In this document: positions 33,218 to 45,200 of the stretch, one piece after another
Layout of the letters: every line of letters begins with the position of its first letter
How positions within the stretch are numbered: position 1 is the stretch's first letter
Assembly (NCBI RefSeq): GCF_030269925.1
Contig: NC_085112.1
Coordinates: forward strand, 14,695,501 to 14,759,500
Direction: 5' to 3'
DNA length: 64,000 nucleotides
Source of the DNA: Bombyx mori
Taxonomy: Eukaryota; Arthropoda; Insecta; Lepidoptera; Bombycidae
Made by a program: the position numbers and the translations under genes
Notes under the pieces: model-generated
The model's database searches: none
What the model was told of the DNA's origin: nothing
What the model saw: the letters and a program-made list of their open reading frames with translations, nothing else

Positions 33218-36200
33218 TTAATTGTTAGCTTTAGACCCATCACCCCCTAGCTTGTTACGAGCCGCCTCGATCATTTCTGGACTGGCTTGCTTGAGGTCAT
33301 ACGTCCAACCAATCTTCTCGAATGTTCTGATTATCTTTGTGGATAGACTGAAGAAATCCATAGTTTCTGCTGCACGAAAGTCAAATGGGAAGACATGATG
33401 AAAGTTGTGATAGCCCTCGCCGTACGTCAGGACCGAAACTAGAATATTCTCTGATGCTTCAATGTTTCTGAGGAAAAGTAATATAATAAAAATACTGCTG
33501 AATCAGTCTTATCGTACGATTTTTATCTAAATCATTAATGTAGTTATTTTACATTGAAATGATTCAGATTTTTTCTTTAATTATATGAAAACTAACTGAG
33601 GTGTAACTATACGGGTAGATACCATCCCGCCTGCCGCAATTTAATCGTGCATTGAGAGGTCTGAAGGGTTTTTCAGAAAATCGACTTTGTCTCAAGCTGA
33701 GTGGCGGATTTCATGTGTTTATGTCTATGGGCTCCGATAATCAGTTTGTATCAGGTGGGTCGTGAGCCCGATCGCCCTTCTCCTCCATCAATTGTGTTCC
33801 TCATATCTGAGGGTCCGGACCGCTTCCATGCGTCGCTTTCGTCCTCAAGATATTCTGCCTTCCCATCCTGTCGTTGATCACTCGGAGAGTATCGCGGACG
33901 GTGGAATCAAGCTGCTTTCAGACTACGCTATACTATAGTGTCATGAAAACTATCTGCGGAGTAACTAAACGGATAGATATCATCCTGCCTGCCGCAATGA
34001 AATCGTGTCTGGAGAAGCGTGATGAGTGCCATCGCAGCGGTTGTTCAGTAAGTCGACTTAATGTCATAAGGTGACTGGCGGTGACTTAATGTCATAAGGT
34101 TTCACGTGGTGATATCTATGGGCTCCGATAATCACTGTGTAGCAAGTGGGCCATGAGCTCGGTCACCTTTCTCCTCCACCAATTGTGTCCCTCATATCGG
34201 ATGGTCCTGACCGCCTCCATCCGTGGCTTTCGTCCTCACGATGTTCTGGCATCTCATCCTGTCATTGGTGGACGTGAACGTGGATGAGCTCAGGGCCCAC
34301 CTGATGTTAAGTGGTTACCGGAGACATCTACAGCGTAAATTCGCCGCCCACCTTGAGACATGAGTTGTAAAGTCTCACTTCTATCAGTACAACGGCTGCC
34401 CCACCCTTCAAACCTAAGCGCATTACTGCCGAAATAGGCAGGGTATTTGTACCTGCCCGTGCGAACTTACAAGACGTCGTGAGTCTTGAGTAAATACGCA
34501 AATTTTAATTTTGCAAGTTTGATTTTTGTTACACGATTTTATTCTTTCACCGTGGAAGTCAATCGTGAAAATCGAGTACGTGTTTCATTTGAAAAATTGG
34601 TATCTACCGGCGGGATTCGAAAACCGATGCATCGCTGCATACGAATGCACCGGACATCTCATCCTTTATGCCACGGCGACTTCAAAACTACAACGAATAA
34701 ATATTTGGTTAAAGGTAGGCTTACTCACTCGTTGTAAGGTTTATAGCCGTACATATGAGCCAAACTGTTAACAGTCAGTTCACAATGCAGCACGTAGAGA
34801 TACCGTATGAAGCATTGCCAGGCAATAGCGCATTTCCAATCTTCCCCGATCAAGAAGATGTTCATTAATGTTGGTATTAGAAAACAGAATAGGATTGTTA
34901 ATTGATTGTGGTATCTAAAAAGAAAGAAACACCTTTATCACATTTGTGTTTCTGTAGGGAAAATCTTTTAAGGTACTTTCCCCCTAAACAATGCACAATG
35001 TTATCTGTACTTAAGGCTTTTGCGTGAAATTCATAAAATATTTTTGAATGGTGTCTTCTTCATCCCTCATTTTTTGAATAAAACATGTCTACTATGCCGG
35101 TATGTATTTTTTTACATAAAAAAATAAGTAATTCAACTTCGGCTACTCCCATATAGTGCATGTTCATAGTGTATAGTGTAATATTCAAAATAGTTTTAAA
35201 TAAAAATCTCGTTATCGTGTTGTAGAAGTACCGTGTTATATGAGGGTTTGGGGAGTTTTTTTTTTTTGCGGTGTTGGCAGACGAGCTTACGGCCCACCTG
35301 ATGGTGAGTGGTTACCGTCGCTCATGTACTCAGCAATGTCAGGGGCAGAGCCAAGCCGTTTCCTACTGTTTAATACTCTCCACAAGCCTCGTTTGAAGAA
35401 GGACATGTCATAGCGCTCGGAAAACACCGTGGAGGGGAGCTCATTCCATAGCGGGATGGTACGTGGCAAAAAAGACCTCTGGAAATGCACTGTGGATGAC
35501 GTAGTGGCTCCAGGTAGTATGGATGAACTCTACTCCGGAGGCGGGCGGTACGATGGTAAAAGCGAGATGTCGGTATCATCCCAAACAACTCCTCAGAGCA
35601 CTCCCCATGGAACATACGGTACAGAATACACAGGGAACCGAAGTCTCTCCGCAGACCCAGAGGTTCCAAACGATCCGTAAGAATGGGATTATCGACAATC
35701 CGAACGGCTCTTTTCTGTATGGAGTCAAATGGAAGTAGCAGGTATTTGGGAGCCCCAGCCCAGAGGTGGAAGCAGTACTCAGTACTCCACGCGAGGCCGG
35801 ACCTGTGCTTTGTAAAGCAAAAGTCTTTGTCCAGGCATGAAGTACCGCTTCGCTCTATTGAGGACTGCCAGCATTTACCCCTTACTTTTCGTGTTAGAGT
35901 GGAACTGTGTGTGTCTTTTAGGTTTATTGGCAAACATATTCCTTATTATTATTATAACATCCAAGACACAGCTTAAATATAAATTCAAAGGTAAAAGTAA
36001 TATCATACTTATGTTCAAACATCAAATGAGAATCGCTTTCTATGTCACTCATGTCAATCAGCTTTCCCTTCGTAAGGACACTTTCGTTCTTCTTCACCAT
36101 CAGCCATCCTATGTGGGAGAAGAAGAAGCCTCGTTTCACGTTGTGAGGGTCGGCATCGGTGTCAGCAAACTTGTGATGGAGTCTGTGATCCCTCACCCAG

Positions 36201-39200
36201 TTGTATATTGAATTCTACGGTGGGAGACAAAATTGAATCTTACTTACTTACTTTTAGCATACATATACGAAGTCCAACTGTAATTAAATGGAATTAGGAG
36301 TCATGGCTATCGAGTTTAGGTTCATTACAATTATTTATTTGCAGTCCATTGTACACACAATCACATTAATTATCAACATGAAAAAACACAGTTCTCTTGT
36401 CACTTCCAGACAAGCAACTGCTGGTGGAAAGGACATTAGAAAATATCTATTAAAATCCATATGCATAGAGATCTACTAAAAGAAAGGTCTGCAAAATTAT
36501 AAAACAGCATAAGATATATCAAGAATTATGCTACTGTAATGAGTTGTAATAATACTTATTTATCTGAAGGATTGTGGGCATACCAGACGAGTAGCACACG
36601 AGTTTCCAAATCATTTAACAACTATTTAGCCACTGAAAGAGCTCGTCTAGCTTATATTATTCTTGTTACAATAACTTCAACAATTGATTTTGAAAACCAA
36701 TAAACAAAAAAACACACTATATTGCTACCCGAGTAAAAGGATGCCGTAGTAAAAATCAATTAATCTTATTTTCAATTTGGTGATCGCGGTTAGAATATGA
36801 ACTGAAGAAAACACTAAAATTATATTTTTTCGATTCTTTTTCTACCAGCCCAAAGACGTCCACTACTGGACATAAGCCTCGCCATAAAAACCGGTTCTGC
36901 GCTGCTGCATCCAGCGGATACCTAAGTTCATCTTGTGGGAGGCCTACCCGTGCTACGTCTTCCCGTACGCGGTCGTCATTCCGTATCGGACGTCTTAATG
37001 TTAGAAGATTCTATACCTCTTCTTCATTGTTCCCTCACTATTGAGGATCGCGAATGCATGTGACTTTACTCCATAGTGTTCGGTCATGTATGGCATGGAC
37101 CGCATGGCATAGACTACCAACAATCGCTTTCTTTACCAGATCTGACCATCTGGCTGGTATGCTGCCCACACCACATGCTTAAGATTCCATTACATAAATA
37201 CTATAGCCAAATTCCTAAGGAATCCCATTTGACCTCTAACCTGTTTTAGCTTCATGAGTCAGGTTTAGGCATTCTATTATGGTTCAAATAAAATAAAAAC
37301 AAGATGGCAGTTACCTGGCCACTGCTGCAGAAGAGAGCCATCAAGAGAAACTTCATAGGTGCTTTGACTTTGTAAGATCGATGCGTCCACAGCCTATGCA
37401 CTCCGCAAGTAATACCTATTCCAGAGAAAATAGTCATAGCGTAAGCTGAAACAAAAAAAAAAGTTTGTTGCTGGCAAATCAAATCTTTAGGAGAAAGAAA
37501 AATGGTCTGTGGGGTATTATAGAGAAATTAAGACATTATGTTTATAATAATTTTTTTTAAGAAATTTCTTAATATTATTGAAAGTTTAAAAATCATGAAT
37601 CATGAACTTTGAACTTTAAAAATAAGCAAGGATGCCGGTCCTGAATCACAAAATATTGTGGTTACTGTTACCTTTTTAAATTAAAAAATTGTCCCATTTG
37701 ATGATACTGATGAGAGTTGACTGTTTATATTTATAAATGTTACGGTAAAAGTAGATATTGCGGCAAATGTACACATTTTCCGGTAAATGTGCATATTTGC
37801 CCCCTTATTTGGGTAATGTGCATTCAACTAACATTTACAATTTCAAAGAAGGTAAATGTAGATTGAATTCACAATGACCATGTCGTTTTGGTAAATGTGA
37901 GCGTGGCATACAAAATATGAAATCGCAAGTGCTGGTTGTAGTGGTGCGCATGCGCACCACATTACTAGCTTACCTTTTTTTTTTTTTTTTTTTGGTATCG
38001 ATGGGGAATCCCAGTCTTTACGGATACCCGGCCGACGGGGGTCGGACCGGGTTATGTCGGACTCCGCGCCTCCGGTGGAACAAAGAGGAAGAAGTCGCGA
38101 ACCGAGGTCCGCGCCCTCGACCAATTAGTCCACGGAGACTACGCCTTGAGAAAGGCGCGCTGGGCTAAGTTCAGCTCGCGCCGAACCCGCCCAGCTTAAC
38201 GACTACCGACTAAAACCCAACGAGCTCCTTCCTTTCCGGCATAGGGGGAACCCACGATACCGCAGGGAAACGCGCCCCGCAGGCCCCCACACCGGCTCCC
38301 AGCCTGACGAACGGCGGGATCAACGTCGGCCATTGCTGACCGCAACTTCTTCGTGAGGTAGGCACCGGAGCCACAGCGCCCTATACCCTCACCACCACAA
38401 CTGGACTATCGTGTCGAGCATCAGGCGCCCCCGCGCCCGACGCCCGACGGTCCCTACGGGAGCTGAGCGGGGGCCCTTCGCCCGCGCCGCCCACCCCGTC
38501 TCTTTCGCCTGAGTGCAACTGAGTTTGGGTCGCACTCTCTGTCTCGCTCCTCCGTTTCGCGGAGCGTCATGACCAGGTCCGCATAGTCGGCCATCGCTCT
38601 CCAGCAACGCTCGTCCTCGACCATGCGGGACACTACGACCGGCAAACTTAAGTCTGCCCCGAGCACCGCGACGAGTGACTGCCGCGGATACTCCCACCTC
38701 GGGCACGCTTCGAGGGCGTGCTGCGCGTCGTCGTCTGGATGCCCGCATTGGTGGCATCCGGGATGCGGCTCTCTCCCGACCCGCCACAAGTACCTCCCGA
38801 AGCAGCCATGCCCCGAGAGGACCTGCGTGAGCCGGAAGTCGAGCACGCCGTGACGCCTGTCAATCCAGGCCTCCAACACGGGCACCAGGGCTGCGAGGGT
38901 GCGCCGCCGGGTTCGAGAACCACGGTGGATCTCCTCTGCAGCCAGCCTCTCTTTCCACTTCAACGTTGCCACGCGACGCGCAGCACGCCTCCATCGGGCG
39001 ACGACAGACAGACGGGGCACACTTCCCCGACCCAAAGATTGCGCCCTGCGCCGGTACACCGCGGCCAGGACCTCGGCCTCGTACTCCCACGGAAGGGAAC
39101 CGGCGAGGGCGCAAGCGACCTCCGTCGAAATGGTGCGGTAGCCCCGCACGACCCTCACCGCCAGCACCCTCTGAACCCTCTGCAAGAGGGCCGCGTTGCG

Positions 39201-42200
39201 AGCGGAGAGCGTGGGCGACCAGACGGGAGCGCCGTACAGGGCCATGCTCCGCACCACTCCCAGGTAAAGACGCCGGACCGACTTTCCTCCTCCTCCAATG
39301 TTCGGGAGCAAGCGGGCTAAGGCACCCGCCGCCCCGAGCAATTTCGGGACCAGCACATCAAAATGCCGGTCAAAACTCCACCTGCTGTCCAGCACGAGCC
39401 CCAGATATTTAAGTTGGGACCGGACAGCGATCGCAGTCCCTCCGATGGTTATGCTCGCGCCGGGAGGAGGCCCCTTCCGAGCCGGGTGAAAACACACGGC
39501 CTCGGACTTGTGCAGGGCGACCTCCAGGCCGAGCTTCCTTATTCTGGCTACGACTGTTGCCACCGCAGCCGCAGCCAGGATCGACGCCGAACGGTAGTCG
39601 TCTCCGCGGGCCGTCACCAGCGTGTCGTCGGCGTAGCAGATGACCTGCACGCCACGCAGGTTAGCCCCGCGGAGGACCCAGTCGAACCCGACGTCCCACA
39701 GGAGCGGACCCAGAACCGACCCCTGCGGGACACCACACGAAACCGCTTTGTGTCCCCACCCCCTCCGTTCGGGGAAGACCACAGCCCGCCCTGCGAGGTA
39801 ATCCTCGATCAGGTTCCGGAGACCGGTGGGGACGCGGTGAAACCTTAACGACTCCAGGATCGTGCTCCAGGGGATCGTATTGAAGGCGTTGGATATGTCT
39901 ATAGACACCGCCAACAACACGCCTCCCCGGGAGCACGCCTGGTCGGAGAGGTCGCGGACGCGCTGGACCGCGTCCAAGGTCGAGCGACCCCTCCGGAACC
40001 CGTACTGAGAGTCGGCCAGATTTGGCCCGACATTTTCAAGGTGCCGCACGAGGCGACCGGCAACGACGCGCTCGAGAAGCTTGCCGGCCTCGCTCAGCAC
40101 GACTATTGGGCGATACCCCGATGGCTGGTCTCTGGGGCGCCCCTCCTTGGGGATGAGGACCAACCGACCCGTCTTCCATTCTTCCGGGAACCTGCCCTCT
40201 CGGAGGCACCTGCTGAGCAGCCCTCGGAGGACAGGTCCCAGACCACCCTCAGTCTGTAATGCCAGCGCCCAGGCCCGATTCGACAGTCCATCGGGACCTG
40301 GCGCCGTCCTCCTCGCCTTCATTTTTTCGATGGCCGCACCGAATTCCGCCGGCGACACCTCCTCCTCTTCTGCACCAATCTGAGCTCCGGTTGTCGGTGT
40401 TATCATGACGGGGGGAACGAAGGGAGTTCCAGGTGCGTCTGGAAACAGTCCCCCAATCACGTGCCGAACGATGTCAGGCGGCAGGGTGCTCGTCGCGGGC
40501 GGGGCCCAAGAGCGCATTGTGCTCCGCGCGAGGCGATACGGTCGCCCCCACGGGTCGCGGTCCAGCGTCTCCAAAAGCTCCTTCCACGCCGCCTCCTTCG
40601 CCTCTCCAATGGCGACGCGCAGGGCCCGCACGTCCTCCCGGTACTCCTCGTACGCCCGGTCCTCTTCTTCCTCGTCCCGGTGCCTCCGACGACGGAGGTG
40701 CTGATATTTTCGACGACTACCGGCGCATCGGCGTCGCAGGCCGGCGATCCCCTCGTTCCACCAGTAGACTTGGCGCCTCGGCGCGTACGCTCGGACGCGG
40801 GGCATGGCGTAGTCGCAGACTCGCGACATCGCCTCGCGCAGCCGCTCCGCACCCTCGCGCACGTCCGCCGGCTCGCCCAGGGAGTCCAACCGCCAGGCCT
40901 GGACGACGGCCGCCTCCTGCAGCCGCTCCGTGTCGAGGCGCTTCAGGGCCCAGCGCGGGCCCTCCACGCCGCCACCAAAGGGCAAAGTCGTTACCGAAGA
41001 AGACTCCGGGGCCGCGGCCACACGGAAACCAATGTAGCGGTGGTCGGAGAGCGTCTCCACGTCGACCAACACCTCCCAACCGCAGACGCGGCGCGCGACG
41101 TCGGGGGTCCCAAAAGACACATCCACCACGGACCCACCCGAACGACGGACGCATGTGTTCTCGGCGCCGCGGTTGAGGACAACGAGACCGCTCCCGACCA
41201 ACCACTCCTCCGTCTCCCGTCCCCTGGGACAGGTGACCGGGGAACCCCAAGCGGACGACTTCGCGTTGAGGTCCCCGAGAACGAGCGCGCGCCTTGAGCG
41301 CGACCTCCCCACGACCTGACCGAGTTCGTCGAGAAAAGACTCGAATTCGGCGAGCGGCCGGTTGGGGGAGAAGTACACCCCGACGACGAGCAAGCCCGCC
41401 CAGAAGACTGCGACGAAGCCCCGACCCCTCTGCACGACGTCGAATTCGGGCGGAGCGCCCACCGCTGACCGACGCTGGATCACGGCCACCAGGCCGTCAA
41501 TATCTCCCGCCCAGTCGGGAACCGAAGGGACCCGGTAGGGCTCGGCGACGACCGCCAGATGGGTCAACCGCTCCGCCATGCTCTGGATCAGCAGGTCCTG
41601 AGCTCTGGCGGAGCGATTGAGGTTGCCCTGTAAGATATGATACGGGCTGCCGGTCATTATTCGTCGTCCATTGGTGTCGCCGCAGCCGTACCGGGCTGAC
41701 TCCGCCGTTTCTCTTCGGCGGCGCTGCTCCTCTGTTGCCTTTGTTTCGGGGGCTTGGCGCAAGCCTTGCCCCCGGAGACGTGCGCTGCAGGCCTACCGGC
41801 GCCGGCGCAGATTGTACAATGCGGGGTGAGCGCGCAGCCCGCGGACTTGTGGCCGGTCTGGCCGCAGCGGTAGCACTCACCACTGCGGTCCACCGACGAT
41901 GGGCAACGGGCACTCACGTGGCCCAGTGCGTGGCAGCGGTAGCACTGCAGGCGCCTCGCCTCGAGGAGTTGCGCGCGAAGGACGCTCCACCCGATCCGCA
42001 GCTTGTTGACGGCCAATATTTTTTTGACACCCGCTATGGGGCATCTGACCAAGACCTGGCCAGTGCCTCCGGGGCCCATTTTTATTTCCCCAACCTTCAC
42101 AATGTCGGGGGGGCACTCTCCAATCCTGGCGACCTCGGCAACAAGCTCCTCCCGGGATATGGATTCGTCGAGGCCGCTCAGTCTGACAGCGGCCGTTATT

Positions 42201-45200
42201 GTCGGCCTCGAGACGACAATGCTGTCCGAGGGCAAAACCTCCCGTAATTTCTCCGCCAGCAAATCAGCTTTTTCGTTCTGGTCGGCGCCTTCTACGACCA
42301 ATACCTTTGCTCCCGTCACCGCCGAGCGTATCCGCTGGATAGGGATCCCCAGCTCTGCCGGATCGATTTTAGCCCTGGCCTCGGCGAGGACTGCCCGATA
42401 GGTGACTCCGCGCTCGACGGCCTCCGGCTGCAGCTTGACAATAACTGCCTGCGAGCGGGGTGGCCGGAGTCTCTTCTTCTTTTCCTTCAGGGGCGGTGGA
42501 GCGGGCACGGTGCCGGTCGCCGTCGCCGTCCTCGGCTTGGCGCCTCTTCGGGCTACCGTCGTCCAGGCTTCCGTCAGAGCAGCTGGGGCGGGGGGGAATG
42601 TCCGTGGTTCTGGTTGAGCCGGCTGCTGCCTGCTTTTCGGCGCCTTCTTTTTCTGCGGGCCACCACCGTTGGGTGCCGCCGTCGCGACTGCAGTTGTTGG
42701 TCCGGGCGTCGGCATTGATTCTGCTGCCGTTGGTGGTGTCGGCGTCTTTTCTTGACCGCGGCTTCTCCTGTGGTCTGCGGCCAGGGGTGGTCTCATCCTG
42801 GGCTCTGGAGGCAGTCGCGCTTCCAGCCCAGAGAGGCGCGCATCCAGCATGGTGCCGACCGCACGCATGATGCGCTGGAGGCGCCGCTCCTCCTCGTCGT
42901 CGCTCCGTTGGATCGGGGCGGGGGCGGGTACGGGGGCGGGGACGGCTGCTGGCGATCCCACGGCCTGGGCCAGGCGCGCCATCTCCGACCTCATGTCGGC
43001 GATCGCATTCTTGAGGTGCAGGATCTCGGCCTCCTGCCTCCTGCAGAGCTCCTGCAGTCTCTTCGTCTCACCGTCGGTAGTCCTTGCTGCCATATCTTCC
43101 TTGGCCTCCCGAATGGCGGCAGCCATCTCCTTCAGGGCACGTACGTATGTGCCCTTCAGGTTCCCAGACTTGGCCGCGATTGCTACGGCCAGCTTCGCGG
43201 ACTCGTCTAGTCGACGTTCGGGGTCGAGTGCTGGTTCCCCCGTGCTGCCCGCGACGGCGTCTTCCCTCACTCGCAGCTTTCGGACACTCTCGGTGACCTC
43301 TCTCTCGGCGCGCAGCGCCAGCTCCTCTCGTTGGGCCTTCACATACGCCTCCTTGGCGGCGGCGAGGCCAACGTACTGCCCGGTTGTGGGCGGTCTTCCT
43401 CTGCCCCTCTTTGACGGGGTCTTGGAGGCGGCTCTTCCGGCTGAGCACGCCGTCTCTTCACCGGAGCTGCTCTCTGAGCACTCCGTGCTGGAGCCCTTCA
43501 GCCTCTTTCTTCGGCTTCCAGTCAGTGACGAACGGCCCGAGCTGGCCGTCGCCATGCTATCGTCCGACAAGACGTTTGCTGCTTCGTTGTCCTTCACGGA
43601 CCCTCCTCGACGTTCTTTGTTTTCTCCGTCCTTCGCGGACACCCTACCACCGTCCTTCACGGACCTCTTCGAACAGTTATTGCCCCCCCCAGAAGACGAG
43701 GGGCAGCGTGCGGCCGATCGCTCGGCCGCACGGAGGGATTCTCCCCCCGCGGAGCGGGAGGTACCCTCCTGGGGTAATTCTTCTTTATAACTGGACATTT
43801 TTTCATTATGTTAGTTCCTGTTTTTATTAGCCAGGGGTACGGTCCCCTGGGACGCCCTCGCGACTGGTCTCCCACCAGCCATGCATCCCATCGCCGGGCG
43901 CCAGAGCTTAAGATTGGGGTATTTTTTATAGAGGTTTACGTCCTCGCAGCCCCGTACCTCGCGGCAGCGGCCCCCGTCCCCCACACGGTGAGGATTACGG
44001 GTTGGCCGGCAGTCCATCGAGTGCAACGAGCAGCACGACAGACCACCGCCCTACGCTCGAGTGAGCACCAATCCACGCAGCCACGCCGGTATACCGGTAC
44101 CCCCCTCTGGAGGGCGTTCCCCTGTAGCTGTGCAGCCGGGGACATGGCGACCAGCGGCCGGAAGAAGCGCAAACAACGCCGGCTCGCTTTCTCAACGACA
44201 AAGGCAGACCAAGAGCGGCCCGCCACCTCCGGTGGGTCACGCCGAAAATAGTTCGGACGTGGCCCCAAAACAAAAAGATGAAAAAAGAAAAAGTAAAACC
44301 AATAAGACAAATAAAACAAAAGAAGGCAATACAAACAGAAAATAAAACAAAATAACATAAAGGGCAAGATAAAACGAAGGGGGAAAATGGGAACGAGGAG
44401 GCCCGGGCATCCCCAGAAGAAACACCCTTCAGCCAGTGAAGGGCGTGGAGAGCCCGGAACCCCCCGTGCTGGTTTTGGTCCGCGTCGCTCAATCTCCCCC
44501 GCCGTGACACGACGAGAAAGAAGGAGCGATACCCCTGGGAGTGTGACTGCTCCCAGAAGCCCGTTATCCGCCACCTACGGACGCGCCCGGTGGAAGTCCA
44601 GCAAAACTCCCCCACAGACGGAGCCCCCGGCCACGCTGAGTGCGCGCCGGGGGGCCCGCCCAGGTCCCGGGATTACTAGCTTACCTAACCTAACCTAACC
44701 TAACCTACGACATATTGTATAATATGCAAAGAAAAGTATATTTTGTTTGTCATTTACATTTTTTAATTAAAATTATTTTCGTTAGTAAAGCCTCTTGTAT
44801 TATGTTTATTTAAATAAATATTTTTTTACTGCAACTACATTATTAATTTATTTGTATACCACCTTTTCTTAAAACATGAAGGTAAGAGTATTCATTTACC
44901 AAAACGTGAAGTCAAGAGTACACATTTGCCGAGAAATGTACATATTATTATACATTATATTCAGTTCACATATACCTGACTTTTTGGCAAATTTGCACAT
45001 TTACCGGTAAAAGTGTACATTTCCCAAGAGTGTACATTTACCGTAACAATAACAATTAAAAAAAAAATACTTTATAAATTGAGACCTGTAATCTCTCATC
45101 TGAATAAAAGAGTCTTTTTTTCATATATTTTCTCTCTCCGCCTCTTCTATGAAAAACAAAGAAAAACAATGAAATTGTACAGGGACATCAGCCGTTTTGC

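Larger units (their letters stand above)
37975..44671 (-). mobile_element. SART-type telomere-targeting LINE (R1 clade), full length
   Basis: About 6.7 kb, with a poly-A tail (T-run 37975-37993), 3' UTR, two open ORFs and a 0.87 kb 5' UTR. Target duplication ATTACTAGCTTACC at 37961-37974 and 44672-44685. The right copy is directly followed by four TAACC units (44686-44705), i.e. TTAGG telomere-type repeats at the element's 5' side. The size, the TTAGG target and the TAATG overlap of ORF1 and ORF2 agree with what I recall for SART1 of B. mori. Other TRAS/SART family members cannot be excluded without comparison. Confidence 0.8.
37740..45046. mobile_element. DNA transposon/MITE (T) with TTACGGTAAA ends, hosting SART
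   Basis: The left end TTACGGTAAAAGTA (37740-37753) and right end, on the minus strand TTACGGTAAATGTA (45046-45033), form inverted repeats. Both flanks inside are dense with GGTAAATGTGCA-like motifs in either orientation (for example CCGGTAAATGTGCATATTTG at about 37780 and TTTGCACATTTACCGGTAAA at about 44993). Without SART the element would be about 0.6 kb and non-coding. It interrupts intron 1 of copy B and has no counterpart in copy A. Confidence 0.65.

Noticed and set aside
38500..43900. Many long plus-strand open frames opposite the SART-type ORFs
   Set aside because: They are antisense shadows of GC-rich coding sequence; they are low-complexity Arg/Pro/Ser proteins without motifs, while the minus-strand frames have full RT and zinc-knuckle motifs.
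44686..44708. Idea that the window is at a telomere because of TTAGG repeats and SART
   Set aside because: Only four to five units occur, inside an intron with unique desaturase exons on both sides.
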